Shown: positions 25,694 to 34,144 of the stretch, piece after piece
Layout: each line of letters begins with the position of its first letter
Position numbering within the stretch: the stretch's first letter is position 1
Origin: Desulfotomaculum nigrificans DSM 574
GTDB taxonomy: Bacteria; Bacillota; Desulfotomaculia; Desulfotomaculales; Desulfotomaculaceae
Reading direction: 5' to 3'
Assembly: GCF_000189755.2 (NCBI RefSeq)
Contig: NZ_KI912183.1
Span: 1,242,257 to 1,306,256, forward strand
DNA length: 64,000 nucleotides
Made by a program: the position numbers and the translations under genes
The notes under the pieces: model-generated
What the model was told of the DNA's origin: nothing
Seen by the model: only the letters and a program-made list of their open reading frames with translations
The model's database searches: none

Positions 25694-27041
25694 GGCTTTC
25701 TCCCCCCTTGCGCACCGTCCGGTAGGAAACGGCAGGGATTTGTTGTTCCTTGCGTTGCTGGTTCTTTTGTTCTGCTGCGGTTAGTAATCTTGAGGAATCA
25801 GCCGGTTTTGGCTGTATGTGTTCAGGTAATTTCGGCGCCTTCCCAGATCGTTCCCCAATCACTAGCTGTCGTACTTTCCAAGGGGCATGGCCCTCATACT
25901 CAATGGTAAGTTCAGTGGTGTCGGCAGGATCGTACACGACATCTACCGTGCAACCGATGAAGGAGATTCCAACCTCATATTTTCTGTCCATAAAGCTAAT
26001 GCAGCCAGATTTGTCCACCTTGCGTTCTACACAGTGGAGAAAGGCATTAGTGAGGATTTCGGGTTCCACAAACCGTAATGCTTTTTGATCGCTTCGAAAG
26101 GCAGTTTCCGGGCTTATTTTGGGTCCCAGCGCAGAGTGGGATTTGTTTTGGTAGCATTCACAGAGCCAAATCTGAAACAACTCATTGAGCCGGTCCAATG
26201 ACGTGAGTTTTTCCAGTGCCACTTCACTGAGAAAGGAATCCACAACGCGATTGAAACGTTCAACTTTGCCCTTTGACTCTGCGGAATAAGGCTTAGCAAA
26301 TAGTAGCCGGATTCCTAGTTTAGAGCAGGCGCGGGTCATCCATTTGGTGCGATATTGTTTACCGTTGTCAAAGTATACTGCCTCCGGAACACCATACTTC
26401 TGAATAGCCTGACGGAAACAATCCTCCACAATAACCTTATCCATTGTTGGATAAAATTCCCCGTGCAGTACAAACCGAGTAGCATCATCCACAAATGTCA
26501 CCAAATACACTTGTTTCTTGGCTCCATCCGGACCTATGGGCAGATAAGGGCCATATTTAATATCAGATTGCCATAGTTGATTACGGTGTTTTTTCTGATA
26601 CCGCCTGGCTGCTACTCTCGTGTCGGCATACATTCGCATATGCCGGGTGCTGTATCCTCGTTCAGCCAGCTTCTCTTGCAGTGTGCTTCGTTTAAGTTGC
26701 CCGGGCAAAGCCAGCCCTTCCCATTCCAAAATTTGAATAATCTGTGCAACGCTGCGGGTAGGAACCTCTCGGCGGAGCAAGATAGCTTGTTCTAAAAGTT
26801 GTGGGGTAATAGCATCTTCCTTTTGTTTATTGCCTTTCCCTTTAGGCTTTAGGCCTTCAAAGCCTTCTTTACGATACTGTGCCAGATACCGGCGTAATGT
26901 TCGCTCAGATAAGCCCATCTGTTCACAGATTTGGGTTTTAATCTGCCTGGCTTTAGCGGGATCCAGTCCGTCTGCCAAAAGTGGAGATAACAATTGTACC
27001 CGCAGGGCTGCTATCTCTTCGGCTTTTTTCTGATCCTTCAT
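25686..27041 (-). CDS. DDE transposase/integrase (rve core, Mu/IS481-like)
   Basis: A 451-aa protein when started at ATG 27041, which GGAAAGGAG precedes; the frame itself continues further up. An N-terminal HTH (MGLSERTLRRYLAQYRKEGFEGL) binds DNA. The catalytic triad is visible as Asp in QSDIKYGPY, Asp in VYFDNGKQYRTKW and Glu in AESKGKVERFNRVVD. A C-terminal beta domain follows. It is paired with the ExeA ATPase. Confidence 0.85.
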   Translation of the reverse strand: MKDQKKAEEIAALRVQLLSPLLADGLDPAKARQIKTQICEQMGLSERTLRRYLAQYRKEGFEGLKPKGKGNKQKEDAITPQLLEQAILLRREVPTRSVAQIIQILEWEGLALPGQLKRSTLQEKLAERGYSTRHMRMYADTRVAARRYQKKHRNQLWQSDIKYGPYLPIGPDGAKKQVYLVTFVDDATRFVLHGEFYPTMDKVIVEDCFRQAIQKYGVPEAVYFDNGKQYRTKWMTRACSKLGIRLLFAKPYSAESKGKVERFNRVVDSFLSEVALEKLTSLDRLNELFQIWLCECYQNKSHSALGPKISPETAFRSDQKALRFVEPEILTNAFLHCVERKVDKSGCISFMDRKYEVGISFIGCTVDVVYDPADTTELTIEYEGHAPWKVRQLVIGERSGKAPKLPEHIQPKPADSSRLLTAAEQKNQQRKEQQIPAVSYRTVRKGGESRV

Positions 27042-27085
27042 GCTGAAAACTCCTTTCCATATTTTGTTTTCAGCATGAGTATATC

Positions 27086-27601
27086 TTAGGCATTCCTGGA
27101 CAAGAATGCAGAACGGGTATGTAACCATAAATTTAAATTTGTGATTGGGCGGACAACTCTCCCCAGCCAACCGGGAGCATCACCCACAAAATGTCCGATA
27201 CGTTGGAGTGCGGACTGTGGAGCCACGGACAGGATATCCACAGGGACCTGGAAATTCCGAATGCTAAGTGAAATTAAGCAACCGATCAGGTAATTGGCTA
27301 TCGTTTGAAACCAATTCCTCCAGCGGTACAGAGTGCAGTCATCCGCAGCGATGGTTTGAACCGAATCATTACTTACCACGGTTTCAATGCTGTCGGCATC
27401 ATACCGTTTGTAAGGTACTATGAAGTCCGGCAGTTCATGATGAATCTTACTACAATGAGTACACCGCAATCTACGAATGTTCAACACGATAATATCACCG
27501 GATGGTTTGATCGATTTGCGTAGACGGCTTCCGATTACCCTTAACTTTCTGCCACAACAAGGGCAAGGGACTATTTCCGCACCCCTAACAGAAAACGCCA
27601 T
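27086..27601 (-). CDS. DUF6431-type zinc-ribbon protein of the transposon
   Basis: A 171-aa protein with CPCCGRKLRV and LRCTHCSKIHHELPDFIVPYKRYDADSIE, a zinc ribbon followed by a DNA-binding-like helix, typical of DUF6431 proteins upstream of such transposases. The ribosome site is weak (GGTTGAG). It probably helps recognise DNA. Confidence 0.65.
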   Translation of the reverse strand: MAFSVRGAEIVPCPCCGRKLRVIGSRLRKSIKPSGDIIVLNIRRLRCTHCSKIHHELPDFIVPYKRYDADSIETVVSNDSVQTIAADDCTLYRWRNWFQTIANYLIGCLISLSIRNFQVPVDILSVAPQSALQRIGHFVGDAPGWLGRVVRPITNLNLWLHTRSAFLSRNA

Positions 27602-27997
27602 TTACAGGATTCTCAACCAGCGAAAAATCTGATACAATGATCATACTTGTTGGGTGGACATCTCTAGTGATACTGTTGGCGCAGTACCACGCACTACAGA
27701 GATGTCCTTTTCCTTTCTTTAAGTTATGGTCATTATATCCATCTATTTCTGGACAGGCAATACCGTCAGCTTCTGGGCTTTTTAACTCAGCCCCAACATT
27801 TTTGCCACTTTCACGCTTTTTTAATATCCCTCTTTTTTGTTGTCCCGGCAAATTAACCGGGCCGGTACCGGTCTTCGGGGGTAGTTATTTGGGGGATGGT
27901 TATTTTGTGTTATAATATATTGAAAAATTAACCACCCCACTGCGAGGGTATATCCTTGTTGTGATACCTATTTTACTTGCTACCTGTCTTTGAGTAA
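27602..27997. other. Gene-free region at the right end of the transposon
   Basis: It holds a 14-bp inverted repeat (GGACATCTCTAGTG, 27656-27669, with CACTACAGAGATGTCC, 27692-27707, a 2-base bulge), the right-end motif at 27728-27740, a GC-rich hairpin near 27844-27872, and a TATAAT-type sequence (TGTTATAATATA) near 27907. I see no gene; reading frames here have no ribosome site. Confidence 0.5.
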
Positions 27998-28114
27998 GAT
28001 CTGCGGCTTCAGATTGAAGATATAACCGATACGCTGGATGCCTTGATAGAGCTGCACTTGAAAAAACTTAAAACAAAACAAAAAGTGAAAGTAAAGGGTG
28101 ATAACCATGAGTGA
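27998..28114 (+). pseudogene. C-terminal gene remnant overlapping the next start
   Basis: The frame DLRLQIEDITDTLDALIELHLKK through KVKGDNHE ends at TGA in ATGAGTGA, whose ATG (28107) starts the next gene. This overlap marks a lost upstream partner. A TAA just ahead leaves no start. Loss may go with the transposon at its left. Confidence 0.4.
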
Positions 28115-28460
28115 ACAAATACTTCTGCAAATTCTCGAAGAGCTAAAGTCTATTAACCAAAGGGTTGGCAACTTGGAGCAAAACCAACTAAAACTTGAAA
28201 CCAAAATTGAAACCGAAGTTACTGAGAAAATCCGTGGTCTTTACGACTTCCGTGAGGTTGTAAATGATAACTTTACTAAAACCAACAATAATTTGGAAGC
28301 CCTGGCAGACCGTATTGATGATTTAAAAGAAGAAGTCCTGCTAAACCGTAGAGAAACTATTGAAAAACTTGATTCTCTTGACAGCAGTATTATGTACTTA
28401 GCAACCAAGCTAACTCAACATGATATGCAGTTGTTTGACTTGAAACGGCGCGCCAAGTAG
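28107..28460 (+). CDS. Small coiled-coil protein (117 aa)
   Basis: AAAGGGTGATAACC precedes the ATG at 28107. The product is almost all heptad-like helix (ILEELKSINQRVGNLEQNQLKLETKIETEVTEKIRGLYDF; NNLEALADRIDDLKEEVLLNRRETIEKLDSLDSSI), so a coiled coil. It overlaps the remnant at 27998-28114. Such proteins occur in phage- or plasmid-derived loci. The function is unknown. Confidence 0.55.
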   Translation: MSEQILLQILEELKSINQRVGNLEQNQLKLETKIETEVTEKIRGLYDFREVVNDNFTKTNNNLEALADRIDDLKEEVLLNRRETIEKLDSLDSSIMYLATKLTQHDMQLFDLKRRAK

Positions 28461-28478
28461 CTAGTAAGGTAAAAATCC

Positions 28479-28571
28479 CTATATAAATACAAAAACCACC
28501 AGGGCAGTCTGCAGCTTTAAAATATCCCTGTTCCGGTCGGTAAGCTGTTTTGCTTTGGTAATCTCAGCCAT
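28479..28571 (-). CDS. Possible 30-aa membrane peptide
   Basis: GGGAGGAATA precedes an ATG giving MAEITKAKQLTDRNRDILKL then QTALVVFVFI, a basic region followed by a short hydrophobic end. It resembles the first part of phage XhlA-type proteins but may be a truncated relic. Evidence is the ribosome site only. Confidence 0.3.
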   Translation of the reverse strand: MAEITKAKQLTDRNRDILKLQTALVVFVFI

Positions 28572-28618
28572 TATTCCTCCCGCAATAAGCCGAGTATTAA
28601 CTTAACTCCGTCGCAAAA

Positions 28619-28640
28619 GCCTAATTGGTAGGCGTTTTTT
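28619..28640 (+). terminator. Terminator in the gap before the island
   Basis: GCCTA-ATTGG-TAGGC followed by GTTTTTTT. Confidence 0.6.
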
Positions 28641-28824
28641 TACGGCGGATGGTAGACATTATAATTCCCCTTTCGTCAGAAAATGGTAAAAGAAAACCCG
28701 CCAGAATAAACCTGGAGGGACGGTAAATTGCCTTGTGGCGTTCTGAATTTTTTCTGACTCACGGGAGATTTTCGGAATTTTGGGGGTAAATTCTGCGTGC
28801 CTTCGCCTTACCCGGAAAAATAAA

Positions 28825-28865
28825 AAAACCCGTGAAGTCTTGTGTTTCAAGCCTTCACGGGTTTT
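28825..28865 (-). terminator. Terminator left behind by the displaced tRNA-Pro 3' end
   Basis: AAAACCCGTGAAG pairs with CTTCACGGGTTTT, 13 bp, with a T-run on the minus strand. It lies just after the tRNA 3' fragment in transcription direction, as the original tRNA terminator would. Confidence 0.65.
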
Positions 28866-28877
28866 CGTTGGTTATTA

Positions 28878-28928
28878 AACTGGTCGGAGCGACAGGAGTT
28901 GAACCTGCGACCTCTACCACCCCAAGGT
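28878..28928 (-). repeat. Attachment site copy: 3' fragment of tRNA-Pro (distal island end)
   Basis: 51 bases identical to 49931-49981, covering the tRNA-Pro(GGG) 3' half from CCA through T arm, variable region and anticodon loop. The 5' half of the tRNA is absent. This is the duplicated att site of the 21-kb island. Confidence 0.92.
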
Positions 28929-29115
28929 GGTATCTGCCGTTAACAATCTGTACTTAAATGCTTTAATTTCCTTTATTATTAATACTTGCAGGGTTTATTA
29001 TATCATAAACTTGTGATTTTTCAACATGGTTTTTTATGTTATGTTGTTGTTCTGTGATATTGTCACTATATAACTGTTCTGTGAAAATGTCACTATGGGA
29101 CAGGAGAAGATTATA

Positions 29116-30390
29116 TTGACAAAAGCAGAACTCAAAAAAGTTTTGGTTGTGGAAAAGCTGGTCGCTCGTCAGGTCAAGGTGGCGGAAGTCGCTACTTTGC
29201 TTGGATTATCTACCCGACAGGTCTTGCGCCTTAAAAAAATTTACCTGGAGAAAGGAGCTCAAGGCATCGCCCATCAAAACCGAGGACACAAGCCTGTACA
29301 TGCCATTCCAGATACCATCAAGGAGCATGTGGCTGAATTGTATCGATCCAAGTACTATGGCAGCAACAACTGTCACTTTGCGGAACTGCTTTAAGAGCAT
29401 GAATCCATCACACTTAGTGTTTCCTCCGTCCGCCGTATTTTGTTGGCGAAAGGTATCAAACAGTCCAAGCAACGACGGCGGGGGAAGGTTCACCAACCGC
29501 GCAGCCGAAAACCGCAAGCCGGAATGCTTTGGCAGATCGACGCCAGTTCCTTCGCCTGGCTGGAGGATCGGGGACCTGAGCTCATGCTGCATGGAGCAAT
29601 TGATGACGCAACCGGCATGGTCGTCGGTGCTGTCTTTCGTCCCACTGAGACGCAGGAAGGCTATTTCACCGTCATGAAACAAGCCATCCAGCAATACGGC
29701 ATTCCGCTCGGGCTGTACAGCGACCGTCACACTATCTTTCGTTCCCCTAAGGAAACGTTGACACTGGAGCAGGAATTGGCGGGAGAGACCAAGCCGCTGT
29801 CGAATTTCGGCAAAGCGATGGCCGATCTGGAAATTACGCACATCAAAGCCCTGTCGCCGCAAGCCAAAGGACGCATTGAACGGCTGTGGCAAACCTTCCA
29901 GGATCGCTTGGTTATTGAATTGCGGCTGCTTGGGGTGAGCACACTGGAAGAAGCCAATCGCGTGCTGCCTAAGCTAATTCAAAAGCACAATCGCAAGTTT
30001 GCTGTCAAACCTCAAGAGGCGGAATCGGCGTACCGCGAGTTACCCGGGGGAATCAATTTGGATCATGTTTTCACCGTCCGGGAATACCGTCAGATCGGCT
30101 CGGGACAGACGATTTCTTATGGCGGCAAGATCTATACCTTCGCCGAAAAACTGCCCCGTCCCTTCGAGCTCAAAACTGTCGTTGAAGTACGGAAAACAAT
30201 GCAAGGTGAACTGTTAGTATGGCATCAAGGACACGCGCTGCGATTGTATGAAACGGAAAAACCCAAACGACAGCAAGAAATAAAAACAGCGAGTCCTGCG
30301 TTGCCACGCAAACCCGCTGCAAATCATCCATGGCGTCGACCATGGAACTCACCAAGCAGGTTTAGCGTAGCACAAATGCATAACCGTTGA
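29116..30390 (+). pseudogene. ISNCY-family transposase broken by an in-frame TAA
   Basis: The first part (TKAELKKVLVVEKLVARQV, with the HTH TLLGLSTRQVLRLKKIYLEKG) and the second part (MLWQIDASSFAWLEDRG, YSDRHTIF, SPQAKGRIERLWQTFQDRL) lie in one reading frame, separated by a TAA at 29392-29394 and no frameshift. The DDE core is intact after the stop. The start is a TTG at 29116, with CAGGAGAAG upstream. Without suppression the product stops after about 92 residues, so the element is probably dead. About 425 codons in all. Confidence 0.75.
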
Positions 30391-30391
30391 C

Positions 30392-30409
30392 AACCCCTAA
30401 AAGGGGGTT
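30392..30409 (+). terminator. Hairpin after the ISNCY transposase
   Basis: AACCCC and GGGGTT form a short stem directly after the transposase stop. Confidence 0.45.
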
Positions 30410-30590
30410 CTTAAACTCATAAAAGTGACATTTTCTCAGACGAGTTAAGGTGACATTTTCACAGACTATTGACAGTATTCATAAAGAATTTTGGCCCTGG
30501 TATCCAAAGAAAGCCTTTAACAAAATTAATCCTTCGTTGATCTAATTTAGCCATCCTGCCCCCTGAAAATTACCCGACGGACCGAGTAAT

Positions 30591-32354
30591 TCAATTTTCA
30601 ATCTGTAGGATCAGATTACTTGATTTACCAACCATATCGAGCATTTCACCCTCCGAGTCAGCGTTATAAAATATGTACAACAGTGAAACGGCTCTGGACA
30701 TGGCGGTATAATTTATCAATCTCGCTTTGTCACTTGCGAATTCATCCACGTCAAGCAGAATAACCACCGGCGCTTCCAAGCCCTTAAAACTGTGAACGGT
30801 ACAGAATTTCACACAATTATCCACTATATAATGCGGGTTTAAATCGGTTATATTCATGAACCCGCATATGCTTTCAAAAATATTGTTTCCTTGCAGGCAT
30901 GAATTTTCAAATCTGTGTTTTGAAAGCAAATATATACTGCCCGGTTTAACTCCTTGCCCGATCAATCTTTTAACTGTTTTGACCAATTGAATCCTTTCAT
31001 CGTTAAAATCCTTATAAGGCATCCGAACAACATTTTCCCCGTTCACCCTGAAATATTTCGCAGGTATCGTTCCCGTTAAAAGAGTGGTGTTAAGGCCTAT
31101 CGGTCTTGTGTTTCTGCAATTTGTATCGAGCGTAAGCAAAGTGGGACTATACTCGTTTATCAATTCCAGTCCCCCTTCCAATTCCGGGTTGTATATGTTC
31201 TGATTTGCATCGTAACAAATATGCCAATTCCCTTTTTTAAGCCCGCCCTTGATCATAATATCCAAACACATGATATATTCAAGCCTGAGCAAATCCTGAC
31301 CTTCGTCCAGAACCAAAGTATCATAACGGTTTTGATACCGTTCTTCATCACTCAATTTCAGAAACAATTCAGGCAGAGTCTTTGTCCAATAGATTTCTTC
31401 CTCACAATTCGGCAGAGGCGGCTGATAATCATACTTTCTCAACTCTTTGGAAATATAGCCGTGAAACGTAAATATATCCACCGAATCCTGTATCTCAGGA
31501 TCAGAGCGTTTAAAGTTTGAACGGAGATATTTGCATAAATTATTGTTATAGCATAAAAACAAAACTTTTTTCCCTGCATGAGCGCATCTTCTGGCGTGTT
31601 CAAGACTTAGTAACGTTTTTCCGGTTCCCGCACCGCCTTTCATTAAAATGCGGGGATTTTCCGATGCCATTGCCAAGCGCTGCGTTTGTTCTTTTGTCAA
31701 CTCAATCAATTTTTCTTCGGTTTTCTCCAATATATAGCCCAGTGACGGCACAAACCCGAAATCGCCCCGCAAATAGCTTTCCGCTTTACCGATTTGGGCC
31801 GGGGTCAGTTTTCCGCCTTTAAAGCCTTGCTTTTCCTCCAAGGCGGTCCTCCAGTAATTAAACACCTTTTTGATATAGGCCTCCACACCGGCATCGTTGT
31901 TTCTGGTGTCGAAAACGACTTCCGGTATAATGTCGGGGCCCTTTTGAGTAAAAGGCATGTCCGGAAATGCGACACCGCAGGCAAACTGGCAACAAGTCAC
32001 CGGATCGGCGGGGCCGAAGTGTTTTTTGATATGGTCACGCAGTGACAACATATTGGAAAACACTTGGCGGAACGGTCCTTCGCTTTTTTTTGTCTCTTTC
32101 CCGTATCTGTCGGTAAAATACCAATAACCGTCCTGTCGGCACACATGTCCGCCTTTAACTTCAAGACAAAGAATGCCCTGACTGCATATGATAACGAAAT
32201 CTATTTCACCGAAAACCTTTTCCCGGTGCTCCGCAATACCGAGAGAATGTAATATGACATAATCGTCACTGAGTTTGCTCAGAGAATGAAAAAGCTTTTT
32301 TTCTCCGTCACTTGTTCTTTGCCCGTCATAAAAAGGGGGGATCATTTTACTCAA
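30591..32354 (-). CDS. NERD nuclease-domain / UvrD-like helicase fusion
   Basis: A 587-aa fusion closing the defence operon. The N-terminal NERD domain (nuclease-related, PD-(D/E)xK fold) shows GEIDFVII (Asp52) and LEVKGG (Glu65, Lys67), the catalytic pattern. Walker A is GGAGTGKT (240-247), the Walker-B-like motif is LVLDEGQDLL, and TVHSFKGLEAPVVILLDVD is helicase motif V, so the rest is a UvrD/SF1 helicase. The TTG start overlaps the drmB stop as TTGA, so the two are coupled. In class 2 DISARM a PLD nuclease (DrmC) takes this place; here a NERD-helicase may supply nuclease action. Confidence 0.82.
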   Translation of the reverse strand: MSKMIPPFYDGQRTSDGEKKLFHSLSKLSDDYVILHSLGIAEHREKVFGEIDFVIICSQGILCLEVKGGHVCRQDGYWYFTDRYGKETKKSEGPFRQVFSNMLSLRDHIKKHFGPADPVTCCQFACGVAFPDMPFTQKGPDIIPEVVFDTRNNDAGVEAYIKKVFNYWRTALEEKQGFKGGKLTPAQIGKAESYLRGDFGFVPSLGYILEKTEEKLIELTKEQTQRLAMASENPRILMKGGAGTGKTLLSLEHARRCAHAGKKVLFLCYNNNLCKYLRSNFKRSDPEIQDSVDIFTFHGYISKELRKYDYQPPLPNCEEEIYWTKTLPELFLKLSDEERYQNRYDTLVLDEGQDLLRLEYIMCLDIMIKGGLKKGNWHICYDANQNIYNPELEGGLELINEYSPTLLTLDTNCRNTRPIGLNTTLLTGTIPAKYFRVNGENVVRMPYKDFNDERIQLVKTVKRLIGQGVKPGSIYLLSKHRFENSCLQGNNIFESICGFMNITDLNPHYIVDNCVKFCTVHSFKGLEAPVVILLDVDEFASDKARLINYTAMSRAVSLLYIFYNADSEGEMLDMVGKSSNLILQIEN

Positions 32355-34141
32355 CGCCGTTCACTCTCCCCGGCAGTCAGCAACGGCCCGAAATAACCGA
32401 GCACTGTGTTGTCAAACGTTCCGATCACTGCCGCCCGGTCAAGATAGCAGTTGCGTATTTCGCAACTTGTTTCGGGCAATAACGCACAGGAATGACACGC
32501 GGCCAGATTAGTCGCGTCGGTGCCCTGCCCCTTGGAATTGATACAAAGCGGGTCACTTGAACACCAACTTGCCGCTTCCAACATTTGCCTGATCGTATTG
32601 TCAAGTCTGTCCGTCATTCCTTCCCTTACCAACCCGCCGAGACTGCCTTCCGAATCGTTTGCGGACGTATATATTAATATCCCCGCCATTTCTTTGAATT
32701 TTTCACTGTCGGTAAAACTGCAATATATTCTTTCTTTTATCGAAGCACTGGCATAACCGCATTGCAACGTAAGCTGCCTTATCAACAAATGGGCCAAGGT
32801 ATGCAGCAGTATATAACGCGGGGTAATGCTCCGCCGCTTACCCATGCCCAATACTTTCCTTTCGGTGATGTGCTTATATCGGTCAATTATCTCCTCTTCG
32901 TTTTCCCATCGGGTAAGCCTTTCTTCATTCAACTTAATAAAAATTCCTTCCCCTTTAAGTTCAACACCGGGCAGCCAGTTTTTGAAATCCCTGCTTAACT
33001 TTACAAATGTGTCTTTGTCTTCCATGTCATAATCCGATCTGATACGTGTAAAACCTTGCAGGGCCATTACCTCTCTGAGTCGCAGGGCCAAAACCACTTT
33101 ATCGACATACCCGGCCGCTATCGGCGGCACTTCAACGGTTTTTGTTTTAAATTCACCTTCCTCATCGGTTGAGCCGGCAAGGAAAGCTCCGTATTCATCC
33201 TCCAAAATATCCTGCCAAGTTTTCGGATCGCAATTATCATCGTTTTCTTGTTTCCGCAACGCATGCTCCCAAATCTCATCTGCGGTGCAACCCAGTTTTT
33301 CCGGCCACTTCCATCCCGATACCAGTGTTGTAAAAATCTCCTTGTTATCAAGGAACGGTTTCAGATTTCTCCAGTTTTCGTTAATTTTTATCATAATGTT
33401 TTTGCTCCAAGGCGGGATGGACAAAGCACTTACCGTTACGCCGAAATGCAGGTTGGTTGCACCCCGTTGCATGGTGCGCATGGTTTGATCACACTCGCCG
33501 GGGTCGATGTCTTTCAGCCATGGTCTTCTGCGCGTACATTTAAAACCTTTCAATGCTTCGACACCGAAACTACCCATCATTGTTCGCTCGCTGCCGCAAC
33601 TTTTGCAAATTATCTTGATACCGTCCAGGCCGGATTTTTGATCACTCATTTCGATGCTAAGTTCAGGTTGGTTTTTCTTTTTGCACCTTCCGCCGTAATG
33701 CACCCACCATTCATAGGGAAAGTCATCCAAATGCCCGTTTTCACAGGCAACCACAAAACGTGACGGCACCAACGGGACCTTACACTTTTCACAACGGGGG
33801 TATCCCGTGAAACCGAATTTTTTGGCCGAGGCCAGTCTTTTGCACTTGGAGCATAACATCCATGTAGGAAAAAGGAATGCAGGGACACCCATATCTGTGG
33901 GATTACCGTACTCGTCCTTTGCCCCCGGAGGGGTAACGAAATAATCCACCTGCAATAATTTTTGCAAACTGTTTTCATTAATTCTGTATTTCTCGTAATC
34001 CTTCCAATAATCGGTACCTGCAATGATGACGGATTCTTTCGGAAGATCGACAATTGCACCGACACCGAACGTGGTAATCAATTGACTTCTCCGTAAAACC
34101 CCTGCTTTTTCTGTTTTTTTCTTTTTACCGCCCAACAGCAT
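32351..34141 (-). CDS. drmB: DrmB-like DUF1998 protein
   Basis: A 596-aa protein starting RRSQLITTFGVGAIVDLPKESVIIAG, the DrmB-type opening, with Zn-binding CSKCKRLA and RCEKCKVP, ENGHLDDFPYEWW, and a C-terminal DUF1998 domain (FTDSEKFKEMAGILIYTSANDSEGSLGGLV, then Cys-rich CHSCALLPETSCEIRNCYLD). DrmB partners DrmA in DISARM, where the pair binds DNA and blocks phage DNA. GGAGGGATGACGG precedes the ATG. It begins 3 bases after the drmA stop. Confidence 0.85.
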   Translation of the reverse strand: MLLGGKKKKTEKAGVLRRSQLITTFGVGAIVDLPKESVIIAGTDYWKDYEKYRINENSLQKLLQVDYFVTPPGAKDEYGNPTDMGVPAFLFPTWMLCSKCKRLASAKKFGFTGYPRCEKCKVPLVPSRFVVACENGHLDDFPYEWWVHYGGRCKKKNQPELSIEMSDQKSGLDGIKIICKSCGSERTMMGSFGVEALKGFKCTRRRPWLKDIDPGECDQTMRTMQRGATNLHFGVTVSALSIPPWSKNIMIKINENWRNLKPFLDNKEIFTTLVSGWKWPEKLGCTADEIWEHALRKQENDDNCDPKTWQDILEDEYGAFLAGSTDEEGEFKTKTVEVPPIAAGYVDKVVLALRLREVMALQGFTRIRSDYDMEDKDTFVKLSRDFKNWLPGVELKGEGIFIKLNEERLTRWENEEEIIDRYKHITERKVLGMGKRRSITPRYILLHTLAHLLIRQLTLQCGYASASIKERIYCSFTDSEKFKEMAGILIYTSANDSEGSLGGLVREGMTDRLDNTIRQMLEAASWCSSDPLCINSKGQGTDATNLAACHSCALLPETSCEIRNCYLDRAAVIGTFDNTVLGYFGPLLTAGESERR

Positions 34142-34144
34142 CCG

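Larger units (their letters stand above)
24561..27740. mobile_element. DUF5348-ExeA-DDE transposase-DUF6431 transposon (approximate limits)
   Basis: Four minus-strand genes (DUF6431, DDE transposase, ExeA-like ATPase, DUF5348) form a unit with 4-8 base overlaps among the last three. The left end has three spaced related motifs (ATAATGTCC, ATGATGACC, ATAATGACC). GGATATAATGACC at 24604-24616 recurs inverted as GGTCATTATATCC at 27728-27740, with related flanks. This fits a Mu/Tn7-type element whose transposase binds repeated end sites. The exact ends and target duplication could not be fixed; the true ends may lie tens of bases further out. Confidence 0.7.
28572..28877. other. Gene-free region left of the island
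   Basis: It contains GCCTA-ATTGG-TAGGC followed by TTTTTTT (28619-28640, plus-strand terminator). The minus-strand 63-aa frame at 28659-28850 has no ribosome site and an unlikely composition. The tRNA terminator hairpin at 28825-28865 closes it. Confidence 0.5.
29050..30466 (+). mobile_element. ISNCY/IS1202-like insertion sequence
   Basis: Left end TCTGTGATATTGTCACT (29051-29067), with a second TCTGTGAAAATGTCACT copy inside at about 29079. The right end carries AAGTGACATTTTCTCAGA and GGTGACATTTTCACAGA (about 30449-30465), inverted relative to the left. They enclose a single transposase gene, interrupted by a stop. No target duplication could be fixed. Confidence 0.78.

Noticed and set aside
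27585-27851. 88-aa minus-strand frame over the transposon right end
   Set aside because: It covers the end repeats, has no ribosome site and overlaps the DUF6431 start.
24534-27917. TTTTGTGTTAT shared at both sides of the transposon as target duplication
   Set aside because: AT-rich, positioned unequally from the end motifs and too long for a typical 5-base duplication; likely chance.
28659-28850. 63-aa minus-strand reading frame left of the island
   Set aside because: No ribosome site, basic and Phe-rich composition, and it spans the tRNA terminator hairpin.
28881-28940. A second complete tRNA-Pro
   Set aside because: Only the 3' half is present; the D arm and 5' acceptor strand are absent.
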